Positions 12,200-23,565 of a stretch of 64,000 nucleotides of DNA are shown in pieces. Position 1 is the first letter of the stretch; each line of letters starts with the position of its first letter. The stretch comes from Grifola frondosa (taxonomy: Eukaryota > Basidiomycota > Agaricomycetes > Polyporales > Grifolaceae): assembly GCA_001683735.1 (NCBI GenBank), contig LUGG01000001.1, positions 124,001 to 188,000 of the forward strand, given 5' to 3'. The notes beneath the pieces were generated by a model. That model searched no databases. It was not told the origin of the DNA and was given only the letters and a program-made list of their open reading frames with translations. The position numbers and the translations under genes were made by a program.

Positions 12200-13405
12200 G
12201 TCAAATCCTAATCCTCAGCAAACTCGATCAAGAGTTCGCTCAGGATTGTTCCGGATTCTCACGGATATTGTCAATTCTCACTGGGCTTGAGTACTAGTAC
12301 TGAGTACTCTTCAGTCTTTGTGGGACAAGCATTATCCCTGAACTCATATAAATGTCATTTTATATGATGTACAATTTTATCATACATGCTGTATAACACG
12401 TATGGTTACGATCACATTGCAGCTTACACCAGTTATAGACATGGATGACCATATCTAGTATCTAGTAATATAAGCTTACACAGTGACTTGTCAACGTTAA
12501 TCCGAAGCCTGCCTTTTTTGGAGAAATTCGTACATCATCACGAGTGTGGTCACGCAATTCATAAATATTAAAGTATGCCCCCTCACTGGTCATCGCCGTT
12601 GATCTGGCCGCCCCAGGAAAAGTAAATGCACATGAGCAATCGCACATGCACAGGATTTGAGACAATTCTCTGTTGGGAGGTGGTAGAGTCATCAGCAAAA
12701 CTCGAATTTTCCTTGCCGCTCTTTGGGCTCTTATCGGTTCTTTTCGATTCTTTTCTTCCTTATCAACGTAGAAATTTGCCTTTTTTGGACGGTTTTTAAG
12801 TAAAAAAAGAATCGAGCCCTCCTTTTGTTGCTTTTTGTTCTTAATTTTCTTAAATAAGTACTTTAAGTAACAAAAAGTAACTCAAAGGAGAATTTGACTT
12901 TTGCTGATGCGAGCTGGGTTGAGTGTCTGATGTTCAAGTGCTGCCGGTACAAAGTTGAGAAGTTCACCTTGTCCAATAGCCCAGTTGTAACATGACTTGC
13001 TAAACTGCAGTATCGATGATGGTGCGAAGGTGTGCGATGCGGTTGAAATATTCGAATACCCATCTTATACGGAGATCACGATTGAGTTTACAGCCAATCA
13101 GAGCTTAGCATGTGACCTTCAAGATATAATTTGGACAGATAAGTGCCTTGCCTACATGAAAAAGACGAGGTCAAATATTACTGTTTGTCATCTGAAACGA
13201 CCCTGAGAAACGTAAAATTTGTACAGGGACCATGACATAATGTTCCTGTAAAAGATTCACTAATAGAAGAGACAGGCGTGCGCTGCAGTCTCGCCATGCA
13301 GATACGCCTTACAAATTGAAACTCCGCCGGACTCTCATTTTCCGCGTTATCCAGTCTTCTCTCGCGTCGTCGACCCCGCAAATTTTCCATCCTCCACAGT
13401 CAATC
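12200..13405. other. AT-rich intergenic spacer
   Basis: No coding frame of interest is seen. The stretch holds short palindromes (AGTACTAGTACT near 12289; TCATATAAA facing TTTATATGA near 12346-12370) and a longer imperfect inverted repeat at 12819-12890. The last 200 bases are the promoter and leader of the NAP1 gene, with no clear TATA box. Confidence 0.6.
12819..12890. repeat. Imperfect inverted repeat (hairpin)
   Basis: The left arm CTCCTTTTGTTGCTTTTTGT (12819-12838, continuing to about 12844) is matched by the reverse complement of 12863-12890, with about 24 of 28 positions paired allowing two one-base gaps. The loop is AT-rich. It may be a MITE end pair or a terminator-like structure; nothing else supports either. 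Confidence 0.55.
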
Positions 13406-14910
13406 ATGTCTTTCAACATCCCCATTAACCAGGTTGACCCTACCGCGCCCACGCCGCAGAATACCCCTCTTACGCATGCCCCCATCGCTGCGGGCCTCTC
13501 GCGTCCGACCGTCCCCGACATCTCTGAAGACAATGAACCTGAGGAGGAGGAGAGCCCCGCTGCGGCGGCGGCGATTCGCCAGGCCATGCTCGGTATGGTC
13601 CATGGCAAACTCACTGGTTTGATCGGAAAGAGCTCTGGTTATATCGAGAGCTTGCCGGTCGAAGTGAAGCGAAACATCGAGGCGCTGAAAGGGGTGCAGG
13701 TGAAGCAGGTTGAATTGCAGAATCAGTACAAGCGGGAATGTCTCGAGCTCGAGAAAAAGGTAAGTAGTTTAGATCCTTTTTCTACACGTTGTCCAATCGC
13801 GATCGCTCAATCCGCTGTATCTGTGCCAGTATCTCGAGCTGCAAAAGCCTCTGTATGAGCGCCGCCAAGCGATCATCACTGGCGCTGCCCAGGCAACGCC
13901 GGAGGAGGTCGAGGCGGGCGAGCAGCAGTCGGTCAAGGACGACCCGGAGTACACTCCCTTACCTAAGGACACACCGTCCTCGACATCCGGTATTCCCGAG
14001 TTCTGGCTTACCGCGCTCAGAAACCACGTCGCATTCTCCGATATCATTACGGAGCGCGATGCTGGCGCGTTGAAGCACCTCATCGATATCCGCATCGCGT
14101 ATCTACCCAGCTCTGATCCTAAGCCTGGCTTCAAATTGCAGTTCGTGTTCTCCCCGAACGAGTACTTTGAGAATGAGATTCTCGAGAAAACGTACCTGTA
14201 TCAGGAAGAGGTGGGGTACTCGGGCGATTTCATGTATGATCGTGCCATCGGTACGGAGATCAAGTGGAAGGAGGACAAGGATCTGACGAAGGAGTTCGAG
14301 GTCAAGAAGCAGAGAAACAAAAGTTTGTTCTTTTTGTGATGTCCCAATGTGTGATAGTACTAACAAGCCAACTCTCAGACACCAACCGCACGCGTCTGGT
14401 CCGCAAGGCTCGCCCAACTGCCTCGTTTTTCAACTTTTTCTCCCCGCCAGAACCACCTTCGGATGAGGCAATCGAAAATGGAGACCTGGCTGATGAGGAG
14501 CTAGAAGAGCTCGAAGAAAAATTGGAAGTAGATTACCAGCTCGGCGAGGACATCAAGGAGAAGGTTTGTTGTACTTGTTGTATTCTTGAATACCGCGCGG
14601 GCTCACGATCTGGTTATTCTTAGGTTATTCCCCGCGCGATCGACTTCTTTACTGGCAAGGCACTTGAATATGAAGATCTTGATGACGATGAGGACGACTT
14701 TGAGGATATCGATGACGATGATGAGGACGAGGATCAGTTTGACGACGAGGTATTGTCTCATAATATGCTCTCTAGTTGTGTTCTAACTGCGTACGTTATC
14801 AGGATTCTGATTCGGATGGAGACATTCCTGTGAGAAGGCGCGGTCCGCCCAAAGGTGGTGCTGCTGCCAACGCCAACAACGTCAACCCGGAGGAATGCAA
14901 GCAGCAGTGA
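13406..14910 (+). CDS. NAP1: Nucleosome assembly protein NAP1
   Basis: This is the histone chaperone NAP1, which binds H2A-H2B, shuttles them to the nucleus and assembles nucleosomes. Five exons (13406-13759, 13830-14322, 14379-14563, 14624-14749, 14803-14910) join in frame to 421 residues, the usual length. The protein shows the coiled dimer helix with IDIRIAYL and FNEYF-type core features, the block KKQRNKNTNRTR followed by SFFNFFSPP, and an acidic tail (EDFEDIDDDDEDEDQFDDE). Intron 2 begins GTTTGT rather than GTAAGT. The ATG at 13406 is the first in frame and follows a typical fungal leader. It sits just upstream of another chromatin gene on the same strand. Confidence 0.96.
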
Positions 14911-15302
14911 AGGTCCCGTCTTGACCGGATCTGACGTCCGTCAACCTAACTTGCTGAGAGGCAGTGCTTCTCTTCCCACCAGCTGAAGGTTAAAGCAAAG
15001 ACTTGATGATTCTGTTTTTCTTCTCATTCGATGTGTACGCTACGCTCCCTGAACTTGGTTGTCCTTCCCTCTTGTTCCGTTTACTCCATAGTTGTCGTGG
15101 TAACCTGAATGCATCTCAGTATATGCTGTCTAGACTTTGGGTGCATATTGCCGTGCGACGACCCTGGCCGGGAATCATTGAGAGAACGCCGTAAATCAAT
15201 TCGGTTTTGCATTTTTGTGGTTAGACGCGCGGCGGGTGGCTGACACGAAGACGCGACCCTGCGCGCGACGCGGCGACCGGTCGTGTCTGATCTCGACAAA
15301 CC
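14911..15302 (+). other. Intergenic region between NAP1 and the zinc-finger gene
   Basis: This stretch holds the NAP1 3' untranslated region and the promoter of the downstream gene. The last 100 bases are GC-rich with CGCG repeats and no TATA box. I see no other feature. Confidence 0.5.
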
Positions 15303-18300
15303 ATGAACTATTCAGAGCTCGCTAACTGGGACGGTAGTCTCAAACCACCATCAGTCGCCCATCGTTTAGACCTGTTGTCGGGCCCCAGCACGCTCGGGGT
15401 GCCGTCTAAAATGCCTCACTCCTCTCACTCTAGCGCAAACCGCGTGCCGCCATCGCCACAAGACTCATCGTCGACGACACCATGGGCATCTGATGAAGAT
15501 GGTGCAACTACTGCGTTGTTCTTGCCCGACTCGGACGGGATGGCGAAGGTGTGTCCGGCTTGGGCCCGTGTTTGAGTCACGTTCCGACCCTATCTCGGTC
15601 CCTCTTCCTTCTCTGAGTGTCTCATACATACTCGACCTCGCGCAGGACGCTTTCTCCTCGGACACGGATGCGAATGTGACCATGGACGCTATCATCCCGC
15701 ATGCGCTCGAGGTGTGTTTAGTTGCGCTGCGCTCCCGACGTCGGTTTCACGTTTTCTGTCTGCCAGATCGAACTCGCGAAAGAGCGCGAAGACTATGTGT
15801 CGTCGCGATCGGTTGACATCCACCTCTCCTCTCAATATCCGGATGACGATGCGGTCGCGATCCGTTCGGGAAAGTCTGTCGAGGCTGCGGGTGAGCGAGA
15901 GCGAGCGCAAAGCGTTCCCGATGGAGATTCATGCCTTGATGCGGATGGAGAGACGGATTTTGGGAGTATTGATGTTGCCGCAGAACAGGCAGGATTTTAT
16001 GTGCCCGTCGTCTTTAATAACAACACGGCTTCTAGCCAGCACGGCGCATCGAGCACCAGCCAAGTGACATTTGTGAACGCGGAGAATATACCAATGCAGT
16101 CGCATTCTGTGAGTTCTCAGAAGTCGTATATTGAATCGTTGGTATCCTGATCATCCTTTTTTAACCATAATTATAGCAACCTTCGGCGCAAAAAATCACT
16201 GGCGGTGATAGTGTGTTCGATGATGATGTTGATAAACAACTCAGTCGTCCAGAACAATTTAGGGGCGCATTGCGAACAGCGACACCGCCGAGGGCAAATT
16301 CTGTAAGTATCAGGGAGTACTTTTTGTGTATTCGATGTGGATCCGGCTGATTGACCATTGTGCAGCAATCTCACCTAAGAGATTCATTTAACCCATTCTC
16401 CAGCCCTTTAACGATCACCGACTCGTCCCCTCTGTCTGTGCGACACCAAAAGCGATCAATATTCAATCGCGCATATATCGAGGTTCCGTCATTACCATCA
16501 GGATCCAGACATGAGGACTACAAGCCCAGTACTGATTTTGCCGACTTGCAGCATTCTGTTTCTATACCCGTCTCGCGACGTCGCGAATACTCCCCTATAT
16601 CTTCTATGGCATCTTCGTGTGCGAGCCAAGATATTCCCTTACTCCGTACTCGCTCTACTCATTCAGCCTCCGTTTCCGGTTTTCGCAATCAAAATATGCC
16701 GCCTGCTGCTTCCTCCTCTACCTCACGCGCCCCGACTGTTGCCACGAAAAAGCGAAATCGCATCTCAAACACAAATGTGCCTAGGAAGAAGGCACGAACG
16801 TCTGCACACCCATTGTTCAGCGCGGATCCGACATGCAACGAGCTCGATATTGCCTTCCCCTTGAAGGAGATCGACATTCTAGACCTGCCATACCCATCCC
16901 CGGCCTCCATGCGTGCGGCGTTCCGGCACCTCCAACAGGAACACATCCCCGCCATCGTCAACACTGCGTACAGACTCGACAGCACTCCGCACACCCCACC
17001 GCCTCCGCACGAGAAAATGATGCACTTCGCTGCTTTGCGGGCATTGGTGGAGTACGGGTCCTCGCCCACTCCCGGAATCACGTCCAATTCCATCGATGCA
17101 AATGCCAGCCTCCAGAGCCCGCTGCCCTCCCCGGAGCACTTTGACCTCGCGCCCCACACACGCGCCCAATCAACCGCGCCCTACATCGCCTTCCCACCTG
17201 CTGAATTACACAGCGGCTTTTCGATGCCCTCAGAGAAGCTGGCGCCCCATCCCGGCGCGATGTATTCCGCGATGCGTGGCGACCCGCTCGCGGATCCTTT
17301 TCTGCAGTTCATGAACAGTGATCCTGGGTATGACGAAAATGGCGTCGTCGGCCCGTGGATGGCCGATGAGCCTGGTGCTGCTGCTGCTGCGCCTGCTGAG
17401 TTGGACGCGTCTGCAGCGTACGTTGGCAATGGGACAATTGACCCGTCCTTGTTGGGTGCCCCACCGGAGGAGCGGGCGCCGTCGCCCACGCCGTCTCCGC
17501 CGCCCACGCGCAGCAGTCCTGCATACGTCACAGGGAGCTCAGAGGCTGGGCCGTCTCGTTTGCACCGTCCTGCGCCGCGCTCGTACACGTCTAGCGAGAC
17601 GACATCGGAGTCGGACGACGAGGAGGCCACGTGTTTCCGGCGCGATAGCAGCGTAGAAGAGCCGCTGTCCAGCACGTTCGCCGCGAAAAGGCAGAAGAAG
17701 CGTGCGCGGAAGCCTACAGCGCGGGCGCTTGCCGCTATGGACGATGCGGACAGTGACTTCAGACCTAGGAAATTCAGCGCTCCTCGGACACAGGGCGGTT
17801 CCGAAACGGAATTGGATATCAACGAGGAGAGTATCCGGGAGTTCGCGGCGGACGCGACGTTTTGCCACCACTGCAGGCGTACGTCGCAGGTGGAGAAGAT
17901 GCGGTGCACGGTGATGAAGGCGAACGGGATCCCGTGCGGGCTGCGGTTCTGCGAGATATGCATCGTGACGAGGTGAGTGCGCGCGGTCCTCTGCGGGCCC
18001 TGGTGGCGCTCACGACGCCGGTGCACCTAGATACCCCAGCTTGACGTTCGAGCCGTACGCCGTGAAGTTCACGTGTCCGAGGTGCGCGGACATCTGCAAC
18101 TGCACGGTGTGCGCGAGGAAGCGCGGCGAGGAGTACGTGTCTGCGCGCTACACGCGGCTTGCGCTGTTCCCGCGGGCCAAGGCGACGAAGAACCGGCCGA
18201 AGGCGAGGTTGCCGCCCCCGCTTCTGGCGCCCAGCGCCGGCCAGGAGTACTTTGGGGCCGTGTATGGGCTGGGCGGGGAGCGGGTGGGTCTTGCGTTCGG

Positions 18301-18706
18301 CGACCAGAGCCAGGGGATTGTCGTCAAGGCGGGCCCGGGCCCGTTCCGCGGACGCAGAGAATATGTCGGCGTCGCGCGGCCGTCGTGGCCCAAGGAAGCA
18401 GCGGTCGCAGAGGACACGGGCTCTGGGGACGTGCCAGATGGAAGCGCAGGATCGGGCGTGCGGGTGTATGTAGGGAAGAGGGAGGCGCTCGATGGCGGGT
18501 ATGTGTCGTTCGCGACGCTGTGCAGGTCGCCGACGCCCGAGGCGCACCCGTGGTACCCGGAGGCGCATACGTTTGAGGGGCCTGATTGCGAGGACTGTGA
18601 GGTGGACGGAGTGCATGCGAACTCGGGCGGGCGGACACCCAGCGTGCCGCAGGACGACTTGGGATTCATCATTGCACAGGCACTTGCGGCGGCGGCGGAG
18701 AGCTGA
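15303..18706 (+). CDS. 4CXXC_R1 zinc-finger protein, CDCA7-like
   Basis: Six exons (15303-15548, 15646-15711, 15767-16108, 16177-16302, 16366-17972, 18031-18706) join in frame to 1020 residues. The first two thirds are Ser/Pro-rich and probably disordered, with a basic patch RQKKRARKPTARALAAM. The recognisable domain lies across the last intron: CHHCRR, RC, CGLRFCEIC, then FTCPRCADICNCTVCARKRG, the pattern of the 4CXXC_R1 domain found in CDCA7 and the MAO-A repressor R1. In animals CDCA7 recruits the remodeller HELLS and links to DNA methylation; a similar chromatin role here is inference. The tail after the finger is Gly/Glu-rich. No frame breaks are seen. Confidence 0.88.
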
Positions 18707-18985
18707 CGATGTACGTGTGAACATCACATTACTAGGAGGATTGAATAGAGTAAAGCGCTTTGGATATTGCGAGAAGTAATGTGTTCGGCATGGTGTAAAA
18801 TGTTAATCGTATCTTAACTCCTGGTTATACTGAGCGGCAGTCGAAACCACGGTCCATGCAGATACCATTTCACTATCGCTGCCATTTGGGAAAATCTATT
18901 GAGTATAACAACAACTTCTAGCTGGCTTGCTATACGATGCGATATACATATCTAATACAGAGATTTGCGGGTAAAGTTTAAAAGC

Positions 18986-20192
18986 TTAAAGCTTCGCGCC
19001 TTTGACTTTACTCGTACCCACGACGGCAGGGACGACCATCATCACACAGTTCGCAACTGCAAGACACCTTTGCGTCTCCCTCCATCCCTCGCGCACCTCG
19101 CCCACTCCGATATCAGAGGGCGCAGTCCAAAGCTCCACGCGATTGTCGTGTCGCGCCTGCGGGTCATTCACGAACGAGCCCGAGGAGAACAACGCTACCG
19201 TGCGCGGCGAGTGGTCAGCGCTCGACAGGGACGGAATTGGGAACTTGAACTCGATGGTCAGGGTGATCGTGGGGAACCACCTATACGAAGGACGATAAGT
19301 ATCACACGAGCTTGGGGTGGGCGACGCACCTCTTACGCATCTCCTGCACTGTGCCCATGGACTCGACGAGCCCCATGGCGGAGTCCGCGAGGAACGGGAT
19401 CATGGAGGGGCGCAGCGGGCCCTGTTCGCTCGTGAGGGTCATGTACGTGCCCCACTGGAGGCCCTCCGCATCGGACTTTGCGCGCGCGACGTAGACGGGG
19501 TCGTGCGCGTCGATGAAGTGCCCATTGTTGAGCCAGTAGCGCGTGTCGGGGACGTGCGTGCACTTGGACGGGTGCGTCTGCATGGGCGTGCGGCGCGCCT
19601 TTGGGTGCGGGGGCTCAAGGGTGAGGATGCGCGTGGCGGGGGGGTCTGTGGGGGGCGGCGCGAGCACGCCGAAGATCATGTGCGTCATGATCATCATCTT
19701 GCCCTGTGGGTGCGCCGGGGTCAGCTTGGCGCGGGGGGACGGGGGGAACGCACGCACGTTCTGGACGAGGTCGACAAGGAGGTTGGTGAGGCCCTTGCCG
19801 ACCTTGAGCACGCGGACGCGAATCTCGAGGATCGCGCGGGCGGGGACGCGGAGGTAGTGCACGGTGATATGGACGGGGTCGCGGTGTGGCGTTGCGGCCT
19901 GGTGGAGGATGGCGGCCTCCATCATGAGGCCGAGCGTGTAGCCTGGCGCGTCAGTGTGGTCGCAATCTTGCTCAGTGCAGAGAACGAGCGGGCTCATCCC
20001 TGCGGTGCGCTACATGGCGGGCGCGTGTGGCGTCAGCGCGCACTTTGGAAGGGACACAGACGCGGAGACTCACTTGAGCACAAGCCAATCTGGATCGATC
20101 GATCCGAGATATACAGCCACTCTGTCGCTCCCCGATCCAGTGCTGCGCGAAGGATCTGGGGTCACCGTGAGCGTCTTGGACAGCGGAGCCAT
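18986..20192 (-). CDS. Peroxisomal acyl-CoA thioesterase-like hotdog protein
   Basis: Exon 1 (20192 down to about 20074) encodes MAPLSKTLTVTPDPSRSTGS and IDPDWLV, the usual start of fungal TesB-like thioesterases. The main exon holds GYTLGLMMEAAILHQA, then VHITVHYLRVPARA and the GLTNLLVDLVQN strand of the hotdog fold. The last exon (about 19281-18986) ends in GAKL, so the C-terminus AKL is a peroxisomal PTS1. The family hydrolyses acyl-CoA to free acid and CoA. The splice between exons 1 and 2 cannot be closed in frame with GT-AG borders, so one base may be missing or an exon mis-set. Exon 1 is duplicated at about 22668-22792. Confidence 0.75.
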
Positions 20193-20554
20193 GGCGGGTT
20201 TAATGGAGGAACGGTGAATAGAGGAAGGACCGTGAGCGTGCACTTCACCTGTCGCCTTTATATCGCCCGGAAAATCTTCTTGATGCATCAGAGTGCATCA
20301 GACGAAGTGCATGGAGTACTAGACCCGGTAGATGTCGTTACCCGATGATTGCATTTGATTCCGCAAAGATTCAAGTTCGACGGCCAGCGCGTGCACCACT
20401 ACACCACTGAGTTTTATGGCAGCATTGTGCGCAAAGAGCCACTGGACTATGAAATTCATGCAGAAAAATGAAGCCTGGCATTGTCGGACATCGTCTGCAT
20501 GGATGGCTGAAACGACACAAAAAATGGACGGAGCCATACCCATCCTAGGCGTAG

Positions 20555-20646
20555 TACACTGAGCGGGAGTCGAACCCGCGCCGCTTGCTACAGGTTCGAT
20601 GAAATACCAATGGAAGGCAAGCATGATACCGTTTCACCATCAGTGT
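20555..20646 (-). tRNA. tRNA-Gly (TCC anticodon) with intron
   Basis: The minus strand folds as a full tRNA of 92 nt. The 7-bp acceptor stem is ACACTGA with TCAGTGT, the D stem GTGA/TCAT, the anticodon stem CTTGC/GCAAG, and the T arm GCGGG-TTCGACT-CCCGC. The loop begins C-T-TCC-A, so the anticodon is TCC (glycine). An intron of about 21 nt lies between the base after the anticodon and the last loop base, the normal eukaryotic place. T8 and the GG of the D loop are present. Confidence is limited only by folding by eye. Confidence 0.85.
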
Positions 20647-20906
20647 ACGAGGAAATCTGTAAAATTAATATTTGAGATTTGGCGTCCGAATGCGAAACCT
20701 ACCTCCAAAAACACCATGCTCGAGGCTGGCATCCGTCTGCTCTCTACTTGCATGCCTGTTGGTTGCATGCCCTCGCATTCTCCGTGAGTCATTCAGGCTG
20801 CAGTATTTTGCACCTATTCACTTTTACTTGTCGTGTCGCAGTTCAGATACATTTCAGAGTCCCATCTCTCGTGAGATCGGAATCATCACGATCGGTTTAA
20901 CTTGAG

Positions 20907-21976
20907 ATGGATTCCATGCGGGACAGTCAACTCCAATCATCCGAGGACGCAAAATCCACATACGACGTCGTGGGTGACCTCGCGCAAGACGTACTTCAGA
21001 CACCGCCCATAGAACTTGTCGGCGGTAAAGAGCTATTCACAGTATGTCTTCCCTCGCCCGGCGCAATGCAATATGATGCGATCGAGCCCATCATCTAGAC
21101 GCCTACGTTCAGCAACCTCTTTCAATCTTCGCTCTTTGCCCCCATCGCCTGCTGCAGTGCGGCGTTCGTAGTGCACACTATCGTCCGCCGCATCAAGCGT
21201 GTCCCATATCCGCCGTTCCGCAGTGCGTTCAAGCCGGCAGAGATTTACGGCTTCATAGGTGCCATGCAGTCCACCAACGCCTTCAACATCGACCATCTCG
21301 GGCTCAAGTTGGAAGATGATGATTTCAAATTCATATGGATGTTAACTATTTCATTCAACAAAATGAATAATAAAAATTTCGTGATGGAGTATTATGAGAA
21401 AAGATATCGCGGCCCCGTTATCGACGTTGCCCGAGGTACGCTGCTTCCGTCCAATCCAATACACCAATGTCACCCTCTTCATTTTATCTTTGGCAGAAAC
21501 ATACCCTCGTCTCTCGCGCGCAAGGATCGCGTGGTGGACGAACCACGTCTGGACCACCGCCAAGCGCCGCGACGCCGTGCGCTTCCTGCTCTCCCCGAGC
21601 TCAACTTACGGCCTCTCGCCGCACGACATCGACGTCTGCGTCCACATCCAACGCCGTCGACGAGCCACGCTGGAGGCAAGCGTCTAAGTACCCATGCGCG
21701 TGCTCCCCCGCTATTCTCAGACACATTTCGTGCATTCGCAGACGGCAAGAGGGGCACGCTCTTCACGGCCGCGGCCTCGCGCCCGTGCGCGTAGTCGCGC
21801 GGTGGGTGCAGCGCCCGCGGCTCAATGTGGGCGCTGGGACTGCAGCGCATACTGCTGTATTGTGCGTGTGTCCGCCACATGTCATTTCGGGCGTCCTCCT
21901 CCCGAGCTCCCTCGAGGACAAGAGTAAGGCTTCGCAGATGCTGCAGACGTGGCTGAAAAATCGAACTGATGACTGA
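20907..21976 (+). pseudogene. Unrecognised gene, copy A (broken)
   Basis: I do not recognise this family. A first exon encodes MDSMRDSQLQSSEDAKSTYD and ends ELFT at a GT border; a second (from about 21102) encodes a short hydrophobic stretch (APIACCSAAFVVHTIVRRI) and YPPFRSAFKPAEIYGFIGAMQ. A later exon from about 21502 encodes IAWWTNHVWTTAKRRDAVRFL and a final one ends VISGVLLPSSLEDKS and stops at 21976. Compared with copy B one base is gained after about 21524, and the region GTLF onward has lost bases, so no full frame survives. One membrane segment and a soluble C-terminal part are all that can be said. Confidence 0.45.
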
Positions 21977-22667
21977 TGAGCGTTGGGTTTTGGGTACGTC
22001 GTGCCGCCGCTCCGTCGCACACTCACGTGTCTGAAGGCCAGGTGTGACAGATGCTTGGATATATGGTATCGCGCCTGTGTGATTTTTGGAGATATTGTAG
22101 AGTTCGAGCTGGCCATCGTTGCTGTCGTTTCCACATGTATTACCTGGTTCCAACAAACATTGCGTGTATTCTCGCTGACATAGTGTGCTCTGTAAGTGAC
22201 ATGTCACTTTGGGCAACTGATTGCAGAACATCTCGAGTCGCCGCTTTCGGGCCAGGACTGAAAGCTGCATACGGCGCAATGGCAAGTAAGGATGGGACCC
22301 CAGGCATCGTCTTCAACACGGCGGAGCCAGACAACTTCCAATGTCGTCTGTGCGAGCTCCCTCTACGAGAGGGCAAGGTGGTCTGAGGTTGAGGAGGCGG
22401 ACCAAAAATCGAATTGGTGAACATGACTGTTCAGTGTCTAGTACGTGTCACAATTCCTTGTCCTCATATTGTATGACGGGCCTAACATAATCCCCGACGC
22501 GCAAAAAGGTGACATTTCGCTCTCGACGAAGCGTATAAACGAAAATATCTCCAAGAAGGCGGCGCGACAGCAGACTAGTGGGCTCACCTCCCTGCGGTGC
22601 ACTGCATGGTGGGTGCGTTGGCGTCAGCGCGCACCTTGGACCGGACATAGACGCGGACAGCCCGGCA

Positions 22668-22792
22668 GCGGAACTCATGCTTGAGTAGAGGTCAACCTGG
22701 ACCAATCGATCGGAGATAACAACTCTGTCGCTCACCGATCAGTACTGCGCGAAGGATCTGGGTCACCGTGAGCGTCTTGACAGAGCGGAGCC
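22668..22792 (-). pseudogene. Duplicate of thioesterase exon 1
   Basis: The minus-strand sequence from the ATG at 22792 matches exon 1 of the thioesterase (20192-20074), but small indels change the frame after a few codons and no later exon follows. It is a by-product of the duplication border falling within the thioesterase gene. Confidence 0.75.
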
Positions 22793-23235
22793 ATGGCGGG
22801 TTCAATGAAGGAGTAATGGAGGAAGACGTGGGCATGCCGTTCACCTGCATGTTGCCGTTATATCACCCGGAAATTCTTCTGATGCATCAGAGTGCATCAG
22901 ACGAAGTGCAGAGTACTACACTCGGTAGATGTCGCCTGACAATGCATTGATTCCGCAAAGATCCAAGCTATATCATCATTTTTTTGCATTGTAAACCAGA
23001 GGGTTTTCTGTCGTCTTTGTCCAACTGGGTTCATATGGCGTTTCTGAAGAAATGCGAGTCTATATATATGAACATTATAGGAACAATGAGGCCTGGTCAT
23101 TGTCAGTGTGGTCTGCGTGGATGGCTGAAAGCTGATGAAACAACTCAAAAGTAGATCTGCATCCAGGAACAAAAGCCATGCAGCCGTATACGATAAATGG
23201 TTCTACAAAAAAAAACGAACACGTCATATCTATAT

Positions 23236-23319
23236 GCACTGAGCAGGAGTCGAACCTGCCCACTTGCTACACGACGGAACGTATGACGACAGGCAAGCAT
23301 GATACCGTTTCATCAGTAT
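23236..23319 (-). pseudogene. Degenerate tRNA copy
   Basis: This is the copy-B counterpart of the tRNA-Gly gene. The anticodon stem CTTGC/GCAAG and T arm are kept, but three bases of the D stem are gone (TGAAACGG instead of TGGTGAAACGG), the first acceptor pair is mismatched, and the anticodon position now reads GTC rather than TCC. It is unlikely to give a working tRNA. Confidence 0.75.
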
Positions 23320-23565
23320 AAGGACCACCTTGGGAATATATATTAATAATATCTAATTATGGGATCAAGTACAAAACCACTTTAAGACCTCATGAGCCTT
23401 GATGAGACTGTCGCTGCTTCGTACCTGCATGCCTGTTGCATGCCTCGCATTCTCCGTGAGTCATTCAGCCTGCAGTATTTTGCACCAATCCATTTTGTGT
23501 CGCAGTTCAGATAAATTCCAGAGTCCATAGTGAGAGATCGAAATCACGATCGGTTCAAACTTGAG

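Larger units (their letters stand above)
20000..22589 (+). repeat. Tandem duplication, copy A
   Basis: The 2.6-kb unit begins inside the thioesterase gene (CTGCGGTGCGCTACATGG at about 20000) and ends where copy B begins. It contains thioesterase exon 1, a tRNA-Gly gene, an unrecognised gene and flanking spacer, in the same order and orientation as copy B. Copies are clearly alignable over their whole length but differ by many substitutions and small indels. Confidence 0.85.

Noticed and set aside
11900..12500. Search for a CACTA-type terminal repeat marking the right end of the Tnp2 element
   Set aside because: No TAGTG/CACTA end with an adjoining inverted partner was found; the element end cannot be set.
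16689..18727. Long antisense frames across the zinc-finger gene
   Set aside because: GC-rich codon bias of the real gene opens frames on the other strand; composition is Arg/Pro/Ala-rich with no motifs.
19317..20348. 343-codon plus-strand frame over the thioesterase gene
   Set aside because: It is the antisense shadow of the minus-strand thioesterase, whose family blocks are clear.
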